A program made the position numbers and the translations under genes. Shown here in pieces: positions 13,025-23,600 of a DNA stretch of 64,000 nt. The notes beneath the pieces were generated by a model. It was given only the letters and a program-made list of their open reading frames with translations, had not been told where the DNA came from and did not search any database. This stretch comes from Gorsachius magnificus. Its lineage: Eukaryota; Chordata; Aves; Pelecaniformes; Ardeidae. Positions within the stretch are counted from its first letter, which is position 1. The number at the start of each line of letters is the position of its first letter. The stretch spans positions 186,021,510 to 186,085,509 of the forward strand of contig CM067081.1 in assembly GCA_034008185.1 (NCBI GenBank), given 5' to 3'.

Positions 13025-13052
13025 ATAATAATCATATATATATGATTATTAT
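13025..13052. repeat. 28-bp perfect AT-rich palindrome
   Basis: The sequence equals its own reverse complement over 28 bases. Arms begin ATAATAATCAT and the centre is TATATA. It could extrude as a cruciform; it may simply be an expanded AT repeat. Confidence 0.95.
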
Positions 13053-13482
13053 CTCCCTAATATGTTTATTGTATTAATATAATCAAGGTCCAAAGACATT
13101 ATCTGAAAAACATTCTAAGGGTAGAAAATATTTGGACTGAAATCATGCCTACAACATATGCCATTTCACTAGCACTGAACAATACAGTACATAAAGTCAT
13201 GCCATTGTAATTTGGAAACAGCCAAAACAGCCAGACAAATATTTCACTCCATAAGAATGAACTGAACAGTAAAAACAGACATTTTGGGATATTTTTCAGA
13301 CAAGTTAGCTAGCAATGACTAGAAAATTAAGTCTGATCTACATTAATTTGTTCATTAAATTAAAATTAACTGAAGCAGTATGTAAAAGAGAAATGCAAGG
13401 AGGTATTTCACAAAAAAAACCCAAGCCAACCCACAATGCATAAGAAGAATTACCATTATCTGCTTATATTGCACAGATCCCT

Positions 13483-13509
13483 TGGATTCAGTAGTACACT
13501 GAATCCAAC
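13483..13509. repeat. 11-bp perfect inverted repeat with 5-base loop
   Basis: The left arm TTGGATTCAGT at 13483-13493 and the right arm ACTGAATCCAA at 13499-13509 pair perfectly around AGTAC. No transposon body or terminator function was recognised. Confidence 0.95.
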
Positions 13510-16500
13510 TACACATTTCAGTACTACTATTCAGCAAAACAGTTTGTCAATATATCTGTCAAAGACACCAAGGTTCAGACTCCCGGAAGGGTCTGGGCTA
13601 GAGGTAGGTATCTACAGGATTCGCTATAGCGGTACTCTGAGCTAGTGCCTTCCTTGTCCAGCAGCATAAAATTAATGAAGTTATAGAAGGCAAAAGACAA
13701 AGAAGTTAAACATGTCAGCGCTAAATAACTTGACACCAAGGAACTGTTTTGCCATGAGGAGCCGTGACTTCCTCTGGTCCTGTTCTACAACAGAATAGTG
13801 GACTTCACTTCAAGGATTTCAAATCATATACCGAAAACTGTTTCCAAAGCTGTATTAAAATGTCTCTTGTTTATGTTCTTACTTGAATGATAGTCTTAGG
13901 AATATACATTAACTTAATGCAATCTTTAAGTGATCTTCAGGGGGGTAAAAGAATGCCTGCATACCCCTAATGACAATCTAAGCATGCTCGTATATGCAGG
14001 TAGACGGATTAGGAATTGCCATGTGCAGCTGAGCTGCCACTGTTATTTCAACTGTCCATCCTACCAGACCAACTTCATCAGAGGCATGTAATGTTGCTTA
14101 TTGTAGTGAAACGTGACTTTATAGGTAGCCCAAAGATAGTCCACCTTCATAAAGTGAATACAGTCATCACTGAGCTATGGGCTTCCAATTTCGCAGCATT
14201 AGGGCTTTAGCCTGCTCTAACCACCTTATATGTTTCAAACATATATACACTGTAGAACCCAGAAGGTCATTTCTGAATAGTCAATGAAAATACAGATCAG
14301 GTCCTATGCTTCTGTATTGTATATACAAAAAGCTCATTTGGTGTGGCTTTCATGGCAGATGCTGTCTCAGAAGTACAGACTACTCCAACCTTCAAACGGG
14401 AACTGGCAGATATACCTATCAAATATCAATTCAAACCAGAGAAGTATTTGAATCAATAAACCTTGCCAGTACACCCAATGCTAAAATGTTAAATTTCAAC
14501 ATAGCTAACATTCAAAAACTAATCACGGTGATGAGGTCAAAAGCACAACACTGCTTCTGTGCATTACTTCAGCATAAATTTCTCAATTAATGATATTTTT
14601 ACCACTTTTTCCATTGCAGTGGGATTAATCATTTGCTAATAAGAAGCTTGTTATTATATAAGAAGAAGCTTATTATTCACTTCATTACTTAAACATGGCA
14701 ATAAATAATTATTTTAAAACTAGATGTAAGAACTGCAAAAAGAAGTCACCAACCTCTAATATGGTGGAGTCTTTCAGTGCAGATCCAGAGACAGTATCTA
14801 GAATTGAATAAAGACAGGGTTCAGTTGTTTGCTCAACTGTCAATTTTTCAATTACTGGTTCTGTTAGAATTCATTATGCATACTTTCATAACATTCTGTT
14901 ATAATCAGCTTTTCCCAGATGTTTCCTGCAAATCATAAACGTGGGTTTCCAGTTAGTCACTTTCTTGCATAAAGATAAGACATATTAATAAAATCCTACC
15001 AAAATTAAGCTTTAAAAGTAGAGTGAGCTTGTGTGGGTTTAATTTTCCTGATTACTTGATATACAGGCTGTTATAGACTGCCTTTAAAAATAAGCTTGGG
15101 TGCACATTTAGCTATTTTTAAAGTCATTAGTACCTTATCACAAAAACTTGATCCTAGAGCTCTCTCCTGCAGTAAATTACATTGAGATGCCTGCTCAGAT
15201 ACAAGCTGGTATGCCATCACCAAACTCCTGCTTTAACACATTTACATTCTTCCTTTTATAGTATCTCTTCTGATCTCTCCATACATTTGTTTCCATTCAG
15301 CAAATTTTGGCATTGCCCTTCCAGAATGATTCAAAAATCTTTACTCAAGTTCTGCTTTGATTTCTGCTTCCCAAACCTTCTCTGATTCACAGCTGTAGAT
15401 ACTGTCAGACTGCCTCCAAATCTTTGTTTCTTCTCTTAGCAGTTTGGGTGTAATATCCACTATACGCCTGGATCAGTGGGTCCAAGGTAGGGACTACACT
15501 GCACTAGCACTACTGTAATTTTTCAAACGCTTCCAAGAACTAGCACAACCGAAACACATCATCTAATACACACCACTTGCTTCAGAAGTTGGCTACATAA
15601 ACTAACAGATTTCCAGCTCACTCCCATGCCTGTATTTCCTTTTGTAACTGTAGTTCATCCCTATTATACAAAGGATTTTTAAGTTGCATTAATAGCCAAA
15701 TGGACAATGATTTAAGTATGTGAATGTGAGGTAAGGAATTTTTTAGAAATCTAAGGTCTGATGCTAATTCCATGAGTGACATAAAAAACGCAAGCACTCA
15801 GGCTCCAAAGCTAGACTACTTTGTAGGTAGCTTAGTCAATGTGTGCTCACTAATCTGTTTCTCTTGTGCTCTGATTTACTGCAACGCAAAACCAGATCTG
15901 CCTTCAGTGATTTGATGACCATTTACAAGATTAGAAATGTAATAATTTTTCATAAGTCTTCATTAAGTTGTGTAATTCCACTTCTTTCCACATGCTGCAT
16001 GTCTGTATAAAGTGAGACAATCTTTTTGTGGCACCTTCTCTCTAGAAGTTCAATGTCACAATTATTTCACTGTGCTAAGAGAAGAAAGATGATGGCTGTA
16101 CTTCCACACTCATCCCTTCTCCCTTTTATAAAGTAAGCCAGTGTACTGTCAAGAAATTGGGGGTTAATCCTTCTGCTGCTGCTGACCTAGACAGAATATC
16201 AGAATATCCCCAACTATAAAGAACATTTCTATTATTTTTACCTCCATGTAAACTACTCCTGAGAGTCTGTGGACAAAAATAATTTGGATTAATCTTACAG
16301 AGCCACATACACAAAAGGACTCTGTCATGCCTAAATTTTACTCTCCCCTCACTCCCTTATGGAGTACATATTTGCATGGTCATAAGTCTTAGTAACTCTG
16401 AAAACTCGTCTACAAGCAACATATTTATCTCCAGTAGGAAGCTCTTGGAATAACAAGTTATTGAGTACATCATCAGGATAATGCAATATATTCTGTCATT

Positions 16501-17047
16501 CTTCCAACATTTGATATGAATGTTTACATGTTTGCTCCATAATTTAGTAGCTGGGATGGAAAATAACCTCGAACACAGAAAAAACCTCAAGGTTCTGAAT
16601 GGTTTTCTGAAATGACAAGCATTTTAAGAATGCAAACTTCTCATTAGAGTTCCCTCAATTAACAATATATTTTTCTAAAGTAAAGGCTTGAGAACTATTC
16701 CCCACCATGTTCAGTGAAAACACCCTAACCTTCCTATACAATAGTCTTTCTATAACTTTCCATGTATTCTTTTCCAAGATCATCTGTGTTACACCAAATC
16801 CTGCACTTGTTAACAGCTCTACATTCATGTCTTCCAACTGAAGCTTATGACTGCTGTGCAATGTAAGAAGCAAAGAAACATTAAAGAAATCAATGGACAT
16901 TAATTTCCTCCTCAACAGGGCAACACTTGGTTATAAGTAAACTGTGGTAGCTGTTAACACCTTCCTTCCCTGTCATCAGGGACTCTGGATATTGCTATTC
17001 CATCACTTGTGAGTATTTCACCTCTGGAAGTTTTAACTTTGCCTTTA

Positions 17048-17052
17048 GTAAC
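17048..17052. repeat. Target-site duplication, left copy (GTAAC)
   Basis: GTAAC immediately precedes the TG start of the LTR and is repeated exactly after its CA end. Confidence 0.85.
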
Positions 17053-17275
17053 TGTGACGGATGCACTCCTCCTCTTTGAACCAGCCGAACTTTGGTCCAG
17101 GCAGGCGCTCAGTGAGCAGGCCTAACCAAAGTCAATCCTGTTGTGTGAGGCTATCAGTGAGAGCTCAGCACCAGGCCCCCAAAAACCAGTTTGGCTGAAG
17201 ACCAGGCTGAGAAGAGGCGCCGAAACTGCATTAACACAGAAGAAAATGTGACTACAAATCAACCATTTTATACAC

Positions 17276-17283
17276 TATAAATA
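17276..17283 (+). promoter_or_regulatory. Putative LTR TATA box (TATAAATA)
   Basis: TATAAATA about 220 bases into the LTR, in GC-richer surroundings. The position fits an LTR core promoter. Present activity is unknown. Confidence 0.5.
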
Positions 17284-17583
17284 TCTGCAGCCATCAGGGC
17301 CCGTTGAGCTCTCCTTCCACAGCAGCTTGGCTGTGCAGCGGCCACCTCCCCTTGAGCAGGGACACATCTCATGGTTACCCCTCGAGGCTGAGGGATCCCT
17401 TACCTGACACCAGACATTGATGGCTTAGTAACTGACATTTTTTGCATGCACTTAACATTTAAGATACGTAAGCTTAAGTGATAATCTTTGTATCCCATAC
17501 TAACTTGTAGTAAATAGTATTGACCGTCAATGCATCTGTACTTACTAAATATTTTACATACCTAAATCTACTGATTAAAACTC

Positions 17584-17589
17584 AATAAA
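17584..17589 (+). terminator. Putative LTR polyadenylation signal (AATAAA)
   Basis: AATAAA 53 bases before the LTR end, consistent with a short U5. It is the only good signal in the last part of the LTR. Confidence 0.5.
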
Positions 17590-17642
17590 TTAACTACTAG
17601 ATCAGATCTGTCTGAGTGATCTCTTAATCTTCTCCTGTGACA

Positions 17643-17647
17643 GTAAC
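17643..17647. repeat. Target-site duplication, right copy (GTAAC)
   Basis: Exact copy of the 5 bases before the LTR, starting directly after the terminal CA. Confidence 0.85.
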
Positions 17648-20600
17648 CTATGTTTTATGGAAAAGCCTGTCAAGCCGAGGCAGCTGCTAAAATAAGAAGA
17701 CAGACTATGGATATTAGGGAAATATAGAAATACATTTTCTGGATGTGAAATGCAGAGGGACTACAGAAAAAATATGGGGCATAGAACTGTGTGATTTTGA
17801 TTTAAAACAAAACACGGAGTATCTAGAATGGTGCTGTTATTGGGGGGAAAGAGGAATTATCCAGGAACAGCCTGGGAAACTGCATATTAAAAATGTTTAT
17901 CCTTGCAAGTTTAGAACAGAATATAAAACTTTCTTGCTGATATAGTTAGCATAGGACCATCATAATTTTTAAACTAATCAGCTGCAGAATATAGTACACA
18001 CAGACCCAGGGTGAGAGGAGAAGTCCTTCTAGCTCAGTATATTGGCCTGGACAAATGCGAGCACTGGATGCTTACGGACAGAACATCGGAAACAGGATGA
18101 AGGATTCTTGCTCTGCTGTACTCTACATGACTTAAACAAGAGAGAAGAAAACACCAGTAAAACCAAACGCAGATTCAGAGAGGTCTAAAAGTGAAAGAGC
18201 TCTGTAAGCCTGTAGCCCACAAATATAAGGGAGACTGACCTATAAACTTGAGTATTATTCTGCCTTTTATCCTCCAGAAAGAGAATTTGTTGATGCGCAT
18301 TAAAACCCCCTCTCGACAAACCAGGCAAGTAGTGGCAGTTTGAATGTGCCCAGGGAATACTCAGGCCGGGGGATGTCCGGTCCTGCTCCTGGTCACGCTT
18401 CCCAGAAGATCCACCACTCAGCACCACCTGCCACGGGCACAGAGGATGGAGGGAGATGCTCCCGCGGGATTCACTCCTGGCGACAAAATAAGCCGTCTTC
18501 CGCAGACAACTCTGGGAACCTTCACAGTATGCTCCTCTTTTATATTTAAGCAGTGACACTGGAAGTATCATTATTTGTACCTATTGGTACCTGAATCAAA
18601 CCACTGAGTCAGCTGGGAAAGCGGCGGTACTTCCACCTGATTTTTTCATTTTAGGAGAACAGACAGACACTATTGCATCAGGTGTTACAAAAACATGATT
18701 TGATTATTTTAACTCATAACATAATGAAGACAGGCAGAAGATTATTTTTTTTTTTTCAATTTTACCCCACTTTTCCAGTTCACAGTGGGCTGTAAAAGAT
18801 AATGAAGTAATTTGCTTGAATCTCCATACATGAAAATTTACAGAAAACCACACAGAATTTTAGATCATCTTTGCAGATGTAAATTCACTACTTCAGCCTC
18901 AATCCCAGCATGAGAGCTGTGGTGGAGAAAGATTACTGCTGAACTCAACAATGCTTAAGCCATCATGAGTACCTCTTGAAAAAGCCACTTTCAGTCTTTG
19001 CTAATCAGAAGGACCCATCAGTTCAGCACCAGGCACTGGGTGTGCACAGCAACGGCAAAGAGGGGTCATTATGAATTAACCTCAACTAAGAGAAAAGCTT
19101 TCTTGTAATACTTCTTATATATACAAATTCATTGAGGAGGACACTATAGGAGTATGTCACGTAAAACATCACCCATGGAAAAGAAAGATGGGGAAAATGA
19201 GAACTTTACCAAACTGAAATATGATTGATTTGTTTATATCAGAAAGATACTTGTAAGTCTATTATCTACTTAGGAAAGGCTTCTGGTTGAGAATACTGTA
19301 TGCAGAGTCCTGCATAAATACAAAATGCAATACTTTTTGTGCATGTAAAGGAACATGTAGAGTTCCCAAACTCCAATGAGATACAAGGCTGTTATCTATC
19401 TAGAGATACTAAAGTTCAATTGAAAATCAATACGCTAGTTTGTCACACTAAAAAAATGACCTTAGTACCAGCTGTTAGATGAAGCATTTCTAAAGGCATA
19501 AATTTAATTCAGGTTTAAGCTCTGACAGTAAGGACTTGTGACATTTTTCAGTAGCTTTTGTGAAAGCTGTTAAGTGATAATTTGCCTCCTTTCCATAAAG
19601 CCTTCCTCTGCATTTTCACCTAATCCTTTTAAGTACATGTTCATGTTCCGACGCATATGGCCTTTCCCACAAGTCCTTCACAAAAAAAACGCCACTTGAA
19701 AACTGCAGAAACGATTCTGTAGCTTAGCTCTTTCTGTAGTCTATTATCATAATAGCTAGAAAGTTCTACTTGCTCTTACTACTTATGATAGAAAATGAAG
19801 CTAACAAAAAGCACAAAGATTACAGTGAATGAGAAGCTGTATGCAAAAATGTATAAAAGTTCTTCCATACCTTTCAAAAAAAGAGGTAAAGCAAATTCTT
19901 GCCCTGTCTAGGCATTACTAAAGAACAGAAGCCAGAATGAGTGTTCCTTGACCTACACAAACAATAAGCAAGAACATATATAGCGAGAATATAGCTCCAG
20001 TACAATACAAAGGATATGACCAACACAAAAATGGTACAAAACACTAGATGACAGATCCAGCTTTGTGGCCTGAAAACAGCAACAGAGCAGTATTCAAGAA
20101 ATCCTTCTTTTTTGTCCTCTTAAATTACAGTTTGGATAGTAATGTCAAAGGTATGCCAGAAAAATCATAGGTGCCATATGAGAAAGGCACCAGGTCAAAA
20201 GCACACATAAATTCATCTCACATTGTTGGAAAATTATAAATTAAATGGTTGGTTTAGACACTAATTGAATTTTACATCAGCTGTCTATCTTTAGTTCCCA
20301 TCCTTCAAGCAATTTGTAATGCATGCTCAGAGATTATCCCTTTCTTATTCTTTTTCTTTTTTTTAAATTCAGATGTCAGGATGCTGCTTTTGCAAATGCT
20401 TTCCTCATATAAAAGAAAAAAACCACCAAAATATAGAACACACAGATTCCTACTATCCATGACCTTTCCAGGAATGCTGCAGAGGTAGCAGTGGAAAACC
20501 CAAAGTAGGTTTCCCCATCAGACTGCAAGCCTGCAAACCCATCAGTGCACTCTCCCAGTCCAAGCCCCGCTCCCACAAGCCGGACAGACAGGCAGCAGCC

Positions 20601-23600
20601 TGGAAGTGCTGGGGCTGGAGACGGAACAACCCAGCGAGGCACACCTTGCCTAAACCATCACCCCAAGCACTGGGCCACCTCCTCTTCCCTTCTTCCCCAG
20701 CATAATCCCCCCTGGGGGAGCTTCTCTGACTTTCCCAGGGGAAGGAGGCATAGCTCCTGCAAAGGCGCGGAGCCCCAGCCCATCGGAGAACATTTCTGTC
20801 CACTCCTGCTGCATGGGCAACCACAACAGATGCTTCCTTACTCCTAAGTGCCTTGCTCTGCTGCCTAAATTACCTTCTTCTAACATAGTATTTTTGCAAG
20901 TAATTTATCATATGTTAACTTTTTCTATCTGAATTTAGTTTTTTTACTGAAGGCTAGTGAATTTATCTCAGTAATACACCCATGCATCATAAAAAGTCAA
21001 AACAACCTTTTGCAATACTGCTCCGTGGAGGCTGCATGTCTTAAAGGGCAGTTTCAGAATTTGCTGAAGAACATCAGGAACAGGAACATGAAAAGAGTCT
21101 CTCGGCCATGCCAAAGGAAATCAGCCTGCAAATGACTTCACTGATGGCAGGCTTTCTTGTATGCAGGTTTTGTTTGGAGCAAGCAAGTGGTGACTCTTCC
21201 AGAAAATCAGGCAAGTCGGAGAGGTCAGCAAAGTTGGAAATTTAACCAAGTTGGCTTCCAAAGGCCTCATGCAGCTGCTCCAGGAAGTTCTAGAAACTTC
21301 TGTTTATCAGAAAATCTTCTCTTCAACCTTTAGATACCCACATGATCTTCTAAAATGTCTGAAACAGCATTTTGATAATCTAATATGCACACAAGTCTGA
21401 TTTATGCACTCCCTCATACTGAATCCCCTATTCATTTACAATAAATGTGTGCTTGTAAACTATTGTCATCAGTTAAAAAAAGACAGAAAAAGGAAGTACT
21501 TCTTTAATTCAGAAGATTTTTCCTGAAAGTTTCAAAAATCAGTTCCTCAAACTTAACAGTGCTTGATTAAAGGGAGTATTATTTCAAATCAGAAGTCTTG
21601 AAGCTGCTAGAAGTCATATGTATACACCTAACATGTCATTCCCATAGATACATATTTTTGCTGACATAGCCACAGTACAATCAGGGTTTCTTTACCCTGA
21701 AAAGGGGCAGGAGGTCCAAGAGATGCAAAATTTTTATGAAGAAAAAAGAAAAAGGAAAAAAAAATAATAAAAAAGAAAACCACACAAATACTGCAAAGAT
21801 GAGCTTACCAAATCTGGAAGTAATTGACACACAAAATATGTTTTATTAAACCTATTGTTCATGTAAATCATCAGAGAGCTTATTTTAACAAAGATATTTT
21901 TAGAAGGGTGATCACTGAAGTTTAATGTATACTTTATTTTCTGACTGGGGAAAATTTGCATGAGCAAGGGAATAGGCTGCTCACCACAGTAAGAATTTTC
22001 CAGCTACCACCCAAATAGCATGAATTTCTAGCAAGCAAGAACCACTGAGTGGGTATATTGACTAAAACGATCAGCAGTAAAAGTGAACAAATGTGACATT
22101 TCAGTTGTCATTTTTCAACTCTGGAAACTAGGGTGTCACTTTTAGTCTTTACTCCAGAAAGAGCTTTACATCAGCATTACAAACCAACAAGAAAAACCCA
22201 GATGTAAGTTTAATTTCTTCCACCAAGGTCTGTGATGCAGGCACAGAGCCGAGGATGCCCACCTCACCTTCCCCCAGGCAACCTGTACCGCTCTCAGAGC
22301 GGCCATTCAATTTGAGTCTATTTACCATGGACATGCCCTAGTTTGGATGGATCCTTAAGACGGCAGAGAGGACTGGGTACTGGTTCTCTGTCAGCTAACG
22401 GAAAACACAGGCCGTCACCAGGAGACACTCCCAAAATTCATCTGGTGCCTTTGCCTCTCCTGGATCTGCAGTCTGCTGCAGCTGCATGGAGCAGAAGGGA
22501 GCTGGTGCAAAACCCTCTTACAAAAATGATTTTAGTATGCCTACTGGGCAGAAGACCTCACCATCAAGACTCCTTCAGGCTGGGGCTATTGTAAAAGTCA
22601 CGCCAGCTTTCCTTAAGCTGTGATGTTAACCTAACTAAGCTCAATTGCTGGAAGTCAGGCTAGAATCATTTTTTAAAATGGTGCATTCACAGGAAAGTCT
22701 GCACTGGTATAAAAACTTCCAATGAATCAGATGCAAGCTCAGTATTCAGAAAGCTCTTTCATTCCAAATTTCCTTCCCATTTCCAAGGGTTATGAAAAAA
22801 AACCCTGAACTCTTGCATAAATTATTAACTGTAGGATCATGGAAAAATCACAAAACTATCTACAACCCTAGAATAAAACCAAAGTGTAGCACAGCACAGG
22901 CACAGGAAAATACCAGAGACATCAGCCTGCAAATGCAAATCTGAGTATAAAGGAGTGACTCAGATAAAAACAGTTATAGCGGCAGAAAAACAAGCATAAC
23001 GTGGAACTGGAAATCAATGAAGGAAGTGCATGTAAGCCAGCTGTGCTAGAAAACTTGTAAAAATATCTCCCAAGTGGATTTACGAGGAGGTGGTAAGGGA
23101 TCCCCACTGCTAGCATGAAACTCGTCCTAGCACCAGTGTGCTAATGACTCTCATAACCTCACTCCATTTTCCCTCCAGTTCTCCCTGAGAAGCATCAACA
23201 CCACCAGCCTGCGGACACCAGAGTTAGGAACAGGTACTAGAAACTCCGTGTCTTAACTGTATTGTTAACCATCACGATGGAGCTAGACTAACATAACAGC
23301 TGTATTTTGATTAGAAAATTAAGACTTTAGGTTAAAAATAAACTCTTAGTTCCACATATCACTCTCTACTCCCTTTCTCCCTGCAACAGGAGCACAACAC
23401 CTGCGGCCCCAGGCTGAGCACCGGAGCCCTGCATTGATCAGAGCTACTGCAACAGGCAGAAAAAACTGCTGCCACCACTGAGTTATGAGGCTAAGCAATT
23501 TTTAAAATTGCTTTGGTTGATCATGTCAACATCTCATCATCTTCTACTAGCTGCAGGCTGTTTCATTAGCTATTGAGGTCTGCAAACAGGGGCAACTAGA

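Larger units (their letters stand above)
9658..17047. other. Noncoding, unannotated DNA
   Basis: No recognisable gene. A GC-richer stretch at about 11560-12140 contains an inverted repeat. Two perfect palindromic hairpins lie at 13025 and 13483. A short candidate exon with good splice sites is at 15443-15486 (+). These are described separately. The remainder looks like ordinary intergenic or intronic sequence. Confidence 0.6.
17053..17642 (+). mobile_element. Solo LTR of an endogenous retrovirus, about 590 bp
   Basis: The segment begins TGTGACGG, ends CTGTGACA, and is flanked on both sides by GTAAC, the footprint of retroviral integration. A TATA box (17276-17283) sits in the first half and AATAAA (17584-17589) near the 3' end, giving plus orientation. 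No gag, pol or env sequence lies on either side, so this is a solo LTR formed by recombination between the two LTRs of a provirus. A 5-bp duplication is common for class III (ERVL-like) elements but not exclusive to them. The GC-rich first 360 bases against an AT-rich end resembles a U3 followed by R-U5. The family was not identified. Confidence 0.82.

Noticed and set aside
14641..14680. Imperfect direct repeat AAGAAGCTT...
   Set aside because: Short, AT-rich and imperfect; ordinary low-complexity sequence.
20376..20886. Several overlapping open frames on both strands
   Set aside because: GC-richer composition opens many frames at once; no domain, start context or splice pair stands out.
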